The notes under the pieces were generated by a model that did no database searches, was not told the DNA's origin, and saw only the letters and a program-made list of their open reading frames with translations. This document shows, in pieces, positions 22,766 to 34,662 of a stretch of DNA of 64,000 nt. The position numbers and the translations under genes were made by a program. How positions within the stretch are numbered: position 1 is the stretch's first letter; every line of letters begins with the position of its first letter. The DNA is from Antedon mediterranea (taxonomy: Eukaryota > Echinodermata > Crinoidea > Comatulida > Antedonidae): positions 33,933,304 through 33,997,303 of the forward strand of contig NC_092671.1 in assembly GCF_964355755.1 (NCBI RefSeq), written 5' to 3'.

Positions 22766-25180
22766 AATATGAAAATATAGGGCCTAACCCCAAAAAAATT
22801 GCAAGAAAATGGTTTTTGAAGAATTACAATAAAAAATGGTCTAAAAAAACATATATCAAAAGTTTACCAAAATCGGACTACCGCAAAGGTTCAAAATTTG
22901 ACGTTAAAAAAGATGGCCGCCAATGTAACCGCTTGTAGTAGACAGCTGTATTTGGTGTCAAATTGTTCAAAATATATATGTTTAAATTTACACTTTTTGA
23001 ACATTTTGTTGCAACATGACCGTAAATTCCATTTTGTGACCTTTGACATAATATGGCATGACATTTATATATCTACGTAACTGCAAATCACAGAGTCTTG
23101 ATATTGGTGTCAAAATGTTTAGAACATACATATTTATATTTACCCTTTATTAAACATTTTGTTCAAAAATAACCGAAACATAAGGTTTTGACCTTTGTTA
23201 CTTATGGCATGAAATATTTTCCCATACATGTACAGGAGGCATGTTTTACGCGAATGATATTTTCATGCAGAGCCTATCAGCTTTTACGCACTTAGACACA
23301 CAGCGTGTTGAAGTTTCATATGTAGTGTTTTGTAAAAATTGTTAAATATCAAATACCTAAATTACAGATTAATAATAGAGGAATCTTTATTTGTAATAAC
23401 TGCCAGGTTTGTGGTGGACGCTCAGTTTAACTGTTTGTTCCGACATACCACTCTTCTGCTCCTTTGTAATTTCGTCCTCGTATAAATGCTCAACACACTT
23501 TCCAAAAAAAATCTGGAATGGGAATATTTGATGCACATTTACATTTCGATGGAGAGTTCAGATGTTTTTATGATTTTTGTTGCCATATTTTGTAGCGAGA
23601 AGTTAAATTGTGTCATATTTGGTTTGTACAGTATTTGGATTTTTTTCACAGTTTTTGTCTTTCGTCGGAAATTATTTGCAGAAAAAGTGGATGCGGTGTA
23701 GATTCTCAGCAGAGCCTGTATAATGGTTGTGGTGAATGATTACTTTCAAATCTGATAATTAATTCATCTGTTGATTTTCCATCATTGTTCCCAGTTTCCC
23801 ATAACTTTTGGTAGATGTTCGACTCGTGACAATTCCAACTGTGCGATAGTTTTCTCCTTTTCAGACGTTCCATCTAGATGTAATGTATGATTGATTGGAT
23901 TTGTCAAGCAGTTTTGCGAGGATGACAACTAAAACCATGTGTATTTTTGATAACGGCTCTGCCTCCAAGCTTCCAAGTTGTGAAACACATGTAGTTTATA
24001 GCATTTCTAGCTCCAACAATATACTTTGTTGTTGTTGTTTAATAAATCCATAATTTAACTATTTTATCATTGTAATGTCCATGTTCATATTACGTCTTCA
24101 TCACTCTGTTTTTTCACTTCTTCGTCATTTCTTCAAGTTTGCTTGCTAAAGATTTGAGGCATGTTCAAGAAGAATTCCATTATATTTTGTTTTCATTATT
24201 GCACCACAGCTCTTACAACTTTCTCACCCTTTAACCTCCTCCTTCCTTTAATCCTTGTAAACGTGCTAGTTTGAATTGTTTCACTTCTCCCTTGTTATTG
24301 CTTCCAATTACTTTGATTTAATCTGTAACTGTTCAGCTTTTAACTCATTGATATCATATCAGAGGCCAATGTGCTATAGATGGTTTTAATTCTTCCTTTT
24401 GATGACATTTCTTGGTGTGTATCGTGATATTTATTATCTTGCATCTATTATTTTTACATTATTTTCAAACTGTATAGTTCCACAATCAAGTTCCTTTGCC
24501 ATTGTTTTCATTTGATTGTTTTCACTGCCATTTTGTCATGCAATTCTTCCAGATCCTGTAGGCTCTGCATAGACATCGTGTCAAAGGGAAAACCATGTGT
24601 TTTCGATTATTTTTCAACAAAATTTTCAAAAACAGTTATATAAATATGTATGTTCTGAAAATGTTGACACCAATATCAAGGTTCTATGATTTTTAGTTAC
24701 GTAGATATGAACATTTTTTTATGCCATATATGGGTCAAAGGTCACAAAATGGAATTTCCGGTCATGTTTCAACAAAATGTTTAAAAAGGGTAAATATAAA
24801 TATGTATGTTCTAAACATTTTGACACCAATATCAAGAATCTGTGATTTGCAGTTACGTAGATATATAAACGTCATGCCATATATGTCAAAGGTCACAAAA
24901 TGGAATTTCCGGTCATATTTCAACAAAATGTTCAAAAAGTGTAAATATAAACATATATATTTTGAACAATTTGACATCAAAAACAGCTGTCTACCCTACA
25001 AGCGGTTACCGATTTTCAAAAATTGGCGGCCATCTTTTTTAACGTCAAATTTTGAACCTTTGCGGTAGTCCGATTTTGGTAAACTTTTGATATATTTTTT
25101 TTGAGACCATTTTTTATTGTAATTCATCAAAAAACTTTTCTTGCAATTTTGTTGGGGTAATGAAACAGTTTAATTCGACT
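22766..25180. mobile_element. U: palindromic TIR element inside LINE-A
   Basis: CCTAACCCCAAAAAAATTGC near 22782 is mirrored by GCAATTTTGTTGGGGTAA near 25143. Inverted similarity extends through the CAAAGGTTCAAAATTTGACG block (near 22886 and 25045) and further to about 23160/24600. It splits the LINE-A endonuclease coding region, so it is an insertion, but exact ends and target duplication are uncertain by about 20 bp. The middle (23160-24600) has no recognised gene. Confidence 0.6.
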
Positions 25181-25456
25181 AATGGGGGAAACGCTAAAAC
25201 AATCAAAATCGGGGTGAAAATTTTTAAGCATGTTTAGCTCATCATTTGTCAACCAAATCTCTTGTAAACATACAATGTCATGAACATCACAGAGATCATA
25301 AATTTCTTTTTGAGCACATTTAAAAGAATTACAGTTAAGGGAGACTACCCTAAGTTTGTTAATTTTATGTGAGTCATTCATTACCCTGCTTATATTTAGG
25401 TTCATAAAACCTCCTAATGAAAGCATACTTTGGCCAGATATTAGTATCATTAACAA
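25181..25456 (-). pseudogene. LINE-A endonuclease, N-terminal part
   Basis: The minus strand reads LRVVSLNCNSFKCAQKEIYD, then DIVCLQEIWLTNDEL and HPDFDCFSVSPIS. The SLNCNS and LQEIWL motifs carry the catalytic Asn and Glu of the APE endonuclease domain. The frame breaks into palindrome U. It belongs to the same element as 22605-22765 and 4464-4725. Confidence 0.8.
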
Positions 25457-25458
25457 TA

Positions 25459-26390
25459 TTATACAATATTTTTGTCATTGAATTCACATTGTATCTTGAA
25501 AGAGGCACAGTCTGTTCGTTTACTTTCAAGAGCATTGACGGTGACAGTAATGTTCTTGGCTCTTTTCAGGTATGATTGCACATCTGTTGCTTTAGTGTCA
25601 TTATCCATATTACCCAGGTATAGTTTATAAGGTGGTGGAGGCCTAGCCTTAAGTTCAATACCCTCATCACCGGTTCCTCGTTTAAATTTGGACTGACGGC
25701 GTTGTTTTCTTCTTTGAAAGCGAAATCCATCCTCATCTTCACTCCAGCCTGAGCTCACCTTTGTGTTCTTTACAGCAGACGCGAATGTGTTCATTGGATT
25801 AACAGGAATACAAGCTGATGATGCAGGTTGAACATCGCCTTCTTTAGTATGGGGATTCCCCTTACGAGGATTCCCTTCTATATACTAACAATTGCTTCAG
25901 CGGACGGAATTTGAGAATTCTTACAATCATGTGGTTTATAATACGGTTCGTCAGGAATAACTATTTGCTTTGTTGGATAATTCTCAGGTTTACGGGTAGT
26001 CAGTGCAGGAGAATGCTGTGTCTGCATAGCTTCTCTCACTTGCTGGGCTAATTTGCATCTCTGGTTGCATAAGCGATATCTGCCTTCATCATGTTAAAAT
26101 CCGATAGCAGTTTGTGAATCTCTCTGAGCAGCAAAGTTGCTCAATGTGTTCCACATCTACAAATGGGATTTTAGACAGATTTGCAGCTGTGAATGTAGGC
26201 AAAGACGATGCATCACAATTTACCAGGTGCATGTCAGTTACATGCACATAGTAAATCCTTTGCAGCTTTAATGTCATTTAACGTGAACTTTGCAACAGTA
26301 ATTGCGTGAAGACGGTCAAAAGTCATTGAACCCATGTTATTAACGAGAAAGCACAAAAATTCATTAATTAAAACATCACCTGGTTACAGA
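25459..26390 (-). pseudogene. LINE-A ORF1 remnant
   Basis: The minus strand has two open pieces. The first (26089-26390) includes TFDRLHAITVAKFTLNDIKA and, after a frame change, ANLSKIPFVDVEHIEQL. The second (25459-25794) has a basic stretch FQRRKQRRQSKFKR, then PPPPYKLYLGNMDN and KRTDCASFKIQCEF. The last block looks like the RRM-like/RNA-binding part of CR1-type ORF1 proteins. The layout (ORF1 directly upstream of the endonuclease) fits a CR1/L2-group LINE. Frameshifts and a stop make it non-functional. Confidence 0.6.
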
Positions 26391-27561
26391 AGATAGTAGA
26401 TCACTGGTACTAGTTGATGGCACGTCAATGTCATTAGTTAATTCCTTGGCTACCCAAGTTTTTTAGTACGTTGAACGCCGCAGCTGGATGACGTCATAGC
26501 GAGTAGCACTCCTGTGAAGCCCTAAGGCAAGCCTGTCAATCAAAATGATTGATTGGTATTGACAGGGGCTAGCTGTCAAAGGCCAAAATTAATGAACATA
26601 AACACCAGTACACTGATGCAAACTGTCCTCCTTTTAGTCACAATACCTTCTTCTTTTGAAAACTATAAAGCATAGTCATCAAATAATGCAATATATATAA
26701 AAAACGAGAGAATTATCTCAAAATTTTGGAGCCGGAAAAAAGGCGGTCATCGCCTCCAAACGCCCTCAATATAATAATAATAATAATAATTTATGGTTGA
26801 TGATCAACTGGTTTAGTATTATTTATGATTTTCAGACAAATTTTAAAAGCTTTCATGAAAATGGTCTGTCAAAATCTGTGTTGTTTTCTTATCTCATCTC
26901 ATCTAAAAAACACAGAAATGTTTTTAAACCGCTTTAAAATAAAGCTAACATTATGAAGCACAAATAAGTATCAAAATTGTATTTTTTAGTTTTCCGGTGG
27001 CCGCTTATGGGATGTACCAAATGCACTAATTTGATAGGAAGAACAAACGGGCTTTTGAAAGTGCGGTCGTTAGAGAGAGGTGGCCTCTTAGGGGAGGTGG
27101 TGGCCGCTCACGGAGGTTCAACTGTAATTCTAATCTACCCGATGTAAATAATATTAATTATCACTTTAAACAAATATGGTTTGTTATGTACATTTCCTGC
27201 CTTTGTATCACTATCCAATTAAACTGAACTTTTTTGTATCTCTTTTATATCACAGGCAGAATCTCGATGAGATGTACAAGTATACAGTAAATAAAAACCG
27301 TTAATTACATAATATTTACAAAGTATGCATTTTTATGATAGTTGTCATGCCTCTGGTACTGGTATCTTTTTACCCAATGTGATTGGCAACCAAAGACCGC
27401 GAAACTTCTTCATAAGATTCATCTTTACTGCCATTTAGTACGCCCTCTAGACTTCAGCTTAATATTATCCCTATGTTGATAACTCAAATACTAAAGTGAA
27501 TTAAAAATGCTAACTTTGATAGACTATGGTTTAAGTCCGGGTTGAATAAGCTTGCTTTCCT
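26391..27561. other. Stretch without a recognised gene
   Basis: Between the 5' remains of LINE-A and the 3' tail of LINE-B there is a short (AAT)n run at 26773-26792 and a segment near 27060-27130 repeating GGTGGCC and ending GGAGGTTCAACTGTA, which resembles the end of a dispersed DNA transposon but has no partner that I found. No open frame is convincing. Confidence 0.4.
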
Positions 27562-28182
27562 TAAAAATAATAAGTAAGTAAGTAATATTTATTGCTTTCC
27601 AAGAACAGTACACATTTATAAAACAGTATAATAAATGAAATAAAAAGAGAAAACATTAAATAATACAAGACTAAACTAGAAAAAAAGAATGGAAAGCAGG
27701 GGATGGCCCTTTAAGCACAGAGGCTTGTTTCCAAAGGGGTCCCCAAAATGAAAAACAATAATACAATAATTATACAAAAATATGGATACATTATTATTAT
27801 ATACAGTATAACAAATTAATTTTAATTAAATGTTTGATTTATGCTGAATTCTGATAATCATTATTATTATAAAAATATCTACTATTATTTACAAAAAAAG
27901 TCAATCATAATGTTAGGTCTATATAATTTGCATTTGTTAATAACAATTTCTTAAGAGTCCTTTTAAAACTATTGTGTGTAAAAATAATTTTTTATTTCTA
28001 TTTGTTAATTTGTTCCACAATGTGATTGCATTAAAAAAGGTCTTACTAACCATACAGTTATTCACTGGAACAATAAAATTACAATCTTTACCTCTAGTAC
28101 CATGGTTATGATTTATCCTATAAATTATTTAACATAAAGACTTGAAAAGTGTTTGTATATATTGTGTGTACGTGTTGTAGAG

Positions 28183-29560
28183 TCATTTATGTTCGGCCCT
28201 GGTTTTAACATCTAATAAACCAAGAAAAATATAATCGTCTTTGGTGATATGATATGGTTTCCCTAAGATGAATCTAATTAATTTATTTTGTGTTCTTTGA
28301 AGTTTAGTACGGGAATCCGCGGTTGTACCCCAGTACCAGGATGATGTAGCATAATTTATATGGCTTAGAGCCAGGGCTTCCATTACGAGTTTACAAATAC
28401 AGCGATCAAAGTTACTGCAATTCCTATACGCAAATTTAATACGACCATTAACTTTCTTAATAATTGTTGCGACAATTAATTCACTATTCAGCCTGTTGCT
28501 TAGTTCGACACCAAGGTATTTTATAGAGCTGTTCAAAGAAATTGTATGGCCATTGTACAGAACGCTAACATTTGTGTAGTTCTTGAGAGACATCCTGGGA
28601 CCAACAAACATTAGTTCAGTTTTTTCCATGTGAAGTGATAAATTGTTGTCAATTAACTATTTATTACAATTAGACAGATCCCTTGCAAGATTTTCACTGA
28701 TAATATCAGGATCATGATGAGAATTGACAATTGCACTATCGTCAGCATATTGCATTAACAATGATGAGACGGACATAGGCATATCATTGACGTAGATGAG
28801 GAACAGGAGTGGTTCCAGGATGCTCCCTTGTGGCACTCCACATACAATTTCTGAAGGCTCTGAAACAGCCCCACCAATGTTAACTGTTTTATGTCTACAT
28901 TCCAGATATTATTTAAACCAGCTGACAGATTCGATTCCATTTTTTCTGAGTTTCTTACCAAGTAAGTCAGGACTAACGCAGTCAAAAGCTTTTTGGATGT
29001 CAATAAGTAAGATAACAGTAAATTTCCCTTTCGCTGTTTGACTTTTAATTAAGTCTGTCAAGTGAATTAAACAATGATCTGTTGAAAAGGACTGTCTGAA
29101 ACCAGACTGAAAACGATATAAAACTTTGTTCCTTTACAAGAACTCATTTAATTTTGAGTGAACAATCTTTTCTACAATGTTTGACCCCACTGACAGTATA
29201 CCGACATGTCTATAGTTAACAGTTTCAAGATTACATTTTTCTGTAAATTGGTCGAACACGAGCCAATTTCATCTCATTTGGAAAACATTCCGTTTCAAAT
29301 GAGAAATTGATAATCCGTGTTATGGGAGTTGCAATAATTTCGGACGCATCCCTTAAAAAACGTGCGGGTATGCCATCTAGACCTGTACTTTTATTTATAC
29401 CGAGACCCAAGATCTCCTTTTTAACAATATCGTTGTTTACAGGTTGCATGGAAAAATTTTCAGTACCGTCATAGCATTTTTTTTAATTCTCAGAATTTTC
29501 ATCAAATTCGTATGACCTTTGCGGGAGCTTTCTTACCAGATCTGATCCTACGTTTGTAAA
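28183..29560 (-). pseudogene. LINE-B reverse transcriptase
   Basis: The minus strand shows RT blocks in order: NKSTGLDGIPARFLRDASEI (block 1), ARVRPIYRKM (block 2), QKAFDCVSPDLLGKKLRK (block with catalytic Asp), CGVPQGSILEPLLFLIYVND, MQYADDSAIV with YADD at 28738-28749, then KTELMFVGP and SSIKYLGVELSNRLNSE, and a C-terminal segment ending QNKLIRFILG. Both catalytic aspartates of YADD remain, but stops (for example just upstream of LIDNNLSLHMEKTEL) and frame changes break it. Confidence 0.8.
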
Positions 29561-29570
29561 CAAGGCCAAC

Positions 29571-30346
29571 AGCCATTAAGTCGCGTGCTACATTGCATAG
29601 TGATACCGGACCGAGAGACAGACCGACAGACAGACCGACCGACATAGTGAACTATAGAGTCACGTCCATGCGACTAAAAAGGCATAATTTTGACGAATTT
29701 TTTAACTTTTTCATCCAAAACGTGCGCAAATTATCCAATTCGACGTGCTCATATGACGTAATTTTAAGTCGAAATTGTTTAAGAGTTGGTAAAATTATTA
29801 TAAAAGGCTGCAAAAACATAAATCACGCGAAAAAAGTATGTATTTAACGCTACGTGCCCACCACGCGTATGGGAATTTTTGACATGCTCAAAATGACAAG
29901 AAACGCGTAGAAAGTTGATTAAAAAATAATTTTGCACATTTTAAAATTTTAAATGCGCGTGCGCCCGTAACATTGTGTAAAACACATTTTTTTTCAACAG
30001 AAAGTTAGCGCCTGATATAAATTAAACTTTTGCAAAGTTTCAATTTAAAATGTTATTTGGTTTTTAACCTATGTTAAATACTAGAAAATCGTTAAATCGC
30101 GCGTAAATCCCGTTGCGTAAATCTAACGTCATTCACAATATAGGAGGTGCACAATTTCACGTAAATGCCCACATGTTGACATCAAAACAGTTCAAAAAGT
30201 ACAGAAAAGCGATAAAACGCATAGTGATACCGGACCGACAGACAAACCGACAGACAGACCGACAAACCGACATACAGACAGACCGACAGACCGACAGACA
30301 GACCGACCGACATAGGGAACTATTGAGTCGCGTGCACGCGACTAAA
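29571..30346. mobile_element. S: element with GTCGCGTGC hairpin ends and (GACAGACC)n blocks
   Basis: It begins AAGTCGCGTGC near 29578 and ends with the perfect palindrome GTCGCGTGCACGCGAC near 30328. Two related blocks, GCATAGTGATACCGGACCGA followed by (GACAGACC)-type repeats and GACATAGTGAACTATAGAGTC, stand near 29597 and 30218. It splits the LINE-B coding frame. A third fragment is at 50655-50752. Hairpin plus internal microsatellite recalls Helentron/HINE-type elements, but the class is not settled. Confidence 0.5.
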
Positions 30347-30349
30347 AAC

Positions 30350-30870
30350 GAGTTAAAGTGACTGGTAATAATGTTTGGCTCACTACATAGTTTATCATTT
30401 ATTTAAAGAGTAATCGAAGCAGTTTCATTTTGTTTATTTTGATACCCAAGATCTTTTATAACCTTCCATAACTTTTTAGGGTTATGTCGGTTTGTATTTA
30501 TCTTATCAATAAAATGAGTCTGCTTTGCTTCTTTTATATTTCTTTGTACCTGATTTCTAAGTTTACAATATTCAGTACGATATAATAAATTACGAGTTCT
30601 TTTGAATTTTTTAAGATAAATATCCCTGGCCTTAATAATTTTGAGTATGTCCAGGTGTCATCCACGGCTGAGAAGAGTGTCTAATTCGGACTTCTTTTAC
30701 AGGAGCAACTTTATCCAAAACATTTGTGAAATTTGCACAAAATGCTTGCCACGAACAAATCAACGGTTTCTGCCTTGTGAACATTGTCCCAATTAGTCTC
30801 TTGAAGAAGACGTATAAACTTTTCTCTATCATAGTTTTTATTTGATCTAATCTTCACCTTTCTATGCGTG
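30350..30870 (-). pseudogene. LINE-B linker between endonuclease and reverse transcriptase
   Basis: The minus strand reads RLLQETNWDNVHKAETVDLF, then VAPVKEVRIRHSSQPWMTP and KLWKVIKDLGYQNK. The PWMTP motif followed by a Lys/Arg-rich region and KLW is typical of the spacer before the RT of CR1/Jockey-group LINEs. It is broken by a frame change near 30720 and by the S insertion at its downstream edge. Confidence 0.65.
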
Positions 30871-30928
30871 TGGTGTTTTTGTCGCTGTTTGTGACGAGTG
30901 GCATATAATATATATAGGAAAGTGATCA

Positions 30929-31589
30929 CTAAAGCCTATAGATAGCACTCCGAATTTGTTTAGTTTGTCCGAAGAGTTGGTGAGTATGATCAAGACAAGA
31001 TTCGCAGGAATCACAGATAAGTGTGGGTTCGCTCATAATTTGAGACATTCCGCTGATGTGCAGAGTCTGTTGGAATTTGATATAGTTGCTATCCTTTTTC
31101 AAGCTACACATATTTGTATCTCCGAAAATGTAGATCTGAGTTTCTCGGTAGTTGTTCCATAATGTAATCCATTCCATCAATAAATTCACCATGACGTTGT
31201 TTTGGTGGCCGATAACAGACTCCAACGATAATAGGCCTTGTTCTTGGGATATGTACTTCAGGCCATAGTGCCTCAATGTTGACATTGCCACAGTCAGATC
31301 GCATAGTAATGGCCAGGGTAGACTTGAAGTACAGACATACTTCACCACCTGCTCTGGCACGATCTCGACGATATAGTTGGAAGTCTGGAATGTGTATTTT
31401 ATTATCGGTAATTGAACTGTCAAGGTGCGTTTTAGTGACCGCAATGACTGCGACTTTGGTTCCACCAACAAGTGTTCTAAGTTCAGATATTTTGGGTAGT
31501 AGAGACCGCGCATTAACATGAAGAAAATGCATGCCTTTTCCTTTCAGTGCTATCATTTGTATCAGAAGAGATACTAAAGAATGAATCAT
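30929..31589 (-). pseudogene. LINE-B apurinic endonuclease domain
   Basis: The minus strand reads FLHVNARSLLPKISELRTLV, then VAVIAVTKTHLDSS (the usual E of the TETWL block is replaced by K), YRRDRARAGGEVCLYFK, IIVGVCYRPPKQR, and after a frame change IYIFGDTN and CESCLDHTHQLFG. These are the ordered motifs of APE-type LINE endonucleases. Missing or changed catalytic residues and the frameshift near 31110 mark it as inactive. Confidence 0.8.
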
Positions 31590-31751
31590 TCAGTTTTGGG
31601 AGTGCACAAAGATGGCGGTGCAGCACCAGTCAGAATACCTATTTTTTGGAAGAATGTTCTAAACCTATGAGTATTAATGTAGACACAACTATCATGGAAA
31701 TTCCTAGAACAATTAAAGCATTTAAGCTGTTGTCCTTACTAAGGATATATC

Positions 31752-32184
31752 TGTAAGTATGGAGATAGAAAGTACTAAAAAAGCTAAGACATTTTCTGAT
31801 AGTATAGTGTAATAAATTACCATTCCTACCAGATACAGTAACTTATTATCTACAAAAACATTCTAGAATAAGATGTTTTGATTTAAGAAACCATGTATAA
31901 TTAATAAGAACAATCAAGAACATTCCTGAAGTGCTATTAATAGAAACTGTAATCATGTAATAATGCGAAGTATAAAGAATGATCTAGAAGGATAGGAGCA
32001 TCTTGTATATAAAGGGATGTAAACAATTGTATGGTTGTTGGATATTATATTGTAAAAGTTATTGTGAAGCTGTTGTTTAAAGTGCTTACTGGATTGTTGA
32101 AAGTTGAAGTTGATTGAAATTAAAGCTTTGTTTTTGAGTTAATTTACAACTTTGTGGATTTTGTGTGTTTACTCTTATGTCACA
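31752..32184 (+). mobile_element. Possible solo LTR
   Basis: The stretch starts with TG and ends with CA, with a TATA-box-like TATATAAAG at 32006-32014 and ATTAAA about 60 bases before the end. That layout and length fit an LTR. No target duplication, primer-binding site or retroviral-type gene was found next to it. It could simply be AT-rich unique sequence. Confidence 0.25.
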
Positions 32185-32719
32185 AGGGAGTTCCTAAAGT
32201 ATTTTCAACCGCTCGGAAACATACGTAAAAGGAGTTCGTGACAATAGACCTAGAAGATTGACTGTGAAGCCAACTTGCACGGATGAACGAATTATAATAA
32301 ATATATTGATTTATATATCGTTGTTATTGGCTCATAACATTTTTTAAGTAATGAAGTTCATTTTAAAAGATACTTACAATCACCTGACATCATTTTAACG
32401 ATTGTATTAATGCTTTTTATAGCTTAACTTTTTCACCAAAACAAACATAAGTAGAATTTTAAACTTAGGTCTCATTATTATATGGAAAGCAATTTAAGTA
32501 ATAGCATATAACTTTGAACAATAAATAATAATAACAATAATATTCGTCCTTATAGCACTTGTTGCATAATGCCTGTTGAGACTTGACGACCAACAATCAA
32601 TAAGAATACTGGAACCAATAAAATAATAACAATAATAATAGTAATGATAACGATAACGACCATAACAGTAACGGTTAATGTTATTTCCAATTGAAGAACA
32701 GTTACTTATAAGGCCAAGA
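32185..32719. other. AT-rich stretch without a recognised gene
   Basis: It contains short (TAA)n-like runs near 32521-32545 and 32622-32645. The 78-aa open frame there is Tyr-rich repeat translation and not supported. Nothing else is seen. Confidence 0.4.
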
Positions 32720-33049
32720 GCGCGTAACATATGATTTCACCCCATTTCACCCAGACGGTGTGACCCCTTAATGTTGTTAATACCACCGAAAACGTTCCAA
32801 AAAAGTTTGTCAGCCTGACCTCAGTCTAGTCTTCCGACCCCCTTGAAAACCCCCAAAAAACGGGTCATTTCACCTCATGGACCAAAAATCAGTACAAACA
32901 TTGTAGTGTATCAGTAGATAACAACAAAACAAAAACCAAATGCCGAAAAATGCTCTCATGAAATATCTTGAGTCACAAGTAAAAAAACCCCTTCAACATC
33001 AATCAATACAACAATTATTGATGTGTCATTTTCTACATTTGCAGACAAA

Positions 33050-34140
33050 CTCTGCTCTTCTATCTAGTTTCGAAGCAGTAGCTTGCTTTTTTATTCACTT
33101 ATTTTCGAAATGGCGATATTATTGATGTTGTCACTGACAAATGGTTGTCGCCTTCAATCAAAGACTGTGAAAGGGATTTCAGGTCGTCATCGTCTGCTGC
33201 ATACCGATTGCTGGTCCTTATCAGAAACGTCTAAGTAACTGGATACAAGCTCTTAGAAAAGATATTTTAAAACGGTCATTTGTTGAATTCCTTAACACAA
33301 TAGCTGGGAAGATGACAACTTAGCACACACATTTCATCTAAAACTATATATGCTAACTCTGGGGATGTTTGCTATTGTTATAGAGTAGTTGAGTGGTAAG
33401 ACGTGTAGAAAATGAACTATGTAGTAATCATGAAGAAGCTGAAGAAGTTTTACCATCTTGCAAACACGCCAGCTCCAAACAATGTTAGTATCCGTCTAAG
33501 TTGCTATAAATACTTTGATCATTCATTGAAGATATGGATTGAAATTGGATTACAAAGCAACAACACACAGAGGTACATTATTGCAAACCAGTTACATGGC
33601 GCCCTTGGTGAGCATTTATGCAAGTCCCTTCCAGCTTATCTTGCCTTGTTACTGTTTAGTTGTGATTATACTTCATTGTTCAAGAGAAAGGGAAAAGAAA
33701 GCTATGAAAAACCATAAAGCACGATCATCTTTCATACAACTTTTGAACATGAGACGCAAGTTTGTCAAAGCGCTATTGCTGAAGTAGAAAAGTGTGTGTG
33801 TCAGATGTATTTAATACATAAATTATAAACAGTCGATGAAGTGCGACTACAAATGTTCCTGAATAAGTATAAGCCAAAGCAGCAAGGAGGCGAACGGGTA
33901 TCGTGTGTTAAAAGCCATGCCACCGTGTTCACCGTGTTATCTTAAAGAAGATTAAACGTTCATATTGTGTTGCCAGAAGATGAATATCTGCTACACAATA
34001 CAAGCAACCAGAAATGTTGCCAACTTAATTTGACTGGAAATTGGACGGTGGATACAGACTGGAATGGTTTGAAGGAGATGCTTCTCCTACTTCGATATAT
34101 ATTGTATGCAGATGAAGAAGGAAAACAATGTCAATTTCTA
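33050..34140 (+). pseudogene. Second PIN/FEN-like family gene, heavily decayed
   Basis: Using all three frames, ordered matches to an uncharacterised invertebrate protein family appear: DKWLSPSIKDCERDFRSSS (33137-33195), RLSNWIQALRKDILKRSFVE (33220-33290), NSGDVCYCYRVVE (33357-33395), SNHEEAEE (33422-33445), KIWIEIGLQSNNTQRY, LHGALGEHLCKSLPAY, CDYTSLF followed by RKGK, SVDEVRLQMFLNKYKPKQQG and GERVSCVK (33833-33910), then PEMLPT and FDWKLDGGYRLEWFEGD (34010-34080). The NHEEAD and CDYTS blocks correspond to the EEAD and TGSD blocks of the P1 gene, but the two proteins are otherwise clearly different. The TVDTD block is no longer visible. Many frameshifts and stops. Confidence 0.6.
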
Positions 34141-34662
34141 TACAGTTTCCTATTAATATCATGATATGAATACAATTATAATTGTATAGTAATTTATAAA
34201 GTTATACCTTTTATTAAATATTTTATTTTACGAATAGTAAAAGCAGCGATGATGATATTATTGGAACTGTAAGCTAGCAATATAGTTATATCTCTGTTCA
34301 ATTTCCTTAATTAAGTATTATGAGTATTATTCATTTCTTAATCTTGCATAACATTGGTTATACTGTAGACAGTTATTGTGTTACTTAATTGCTAATATAG
34401 CCTACACAACTACCTCTACACCACCAAACTTAATATATAGTTCAACAAATCATTATCAGACCTCTGTATCATAATAATTGTTTGATTTCCATCTATGTAG
34501 GTATTGCAATCTTAAAATAATAAGATTGAAGTTATTATACTATAACAAAGTAACATCAATAACATTGAGAGTAAAAAAACCTTCAATCAATAACCGATAC
34601 TATTTTATTTGATTTGCATAAAGGAGTGGACAAGAGCATACACATAGTAGTAATTACAAAAT
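34141..34662. other. Stretch without a recognised gene
   Basis: AT-rich sequence within W, between the decayed gene and V1. No open frame, hairpin or terminal repeat stands out. Confidence 0.4.

Larger units (their letters stand above)
27562..31700 (-). mobile_element. LINE-B: diverged CR1/Jockey-group LINE
   Basis: Read on the minus strand: endonuclease (31589-30929), linker (about 30870-30350), reverse transcriptase (29560-28183) and a 3' UTR ending in a (TTAC)n tail near 27565-27585. Order and the 3' microsatellite tail fit CR1/L2/Jockey-type LINEs. Element S (29571-30346) interrupts the linker/RT junction. Several stops and frame changes are visible. No ORF1 was recognised at the 5' side. 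Confidence 0.75.

Noticed and set aside
31752-32184. Full LTR retrotransposon
   Set aside because: Only one LTR-like block is seen, with no primer-binding site, gag/pol sequence or target duplication; kept only as a low-confidence solo LTR.
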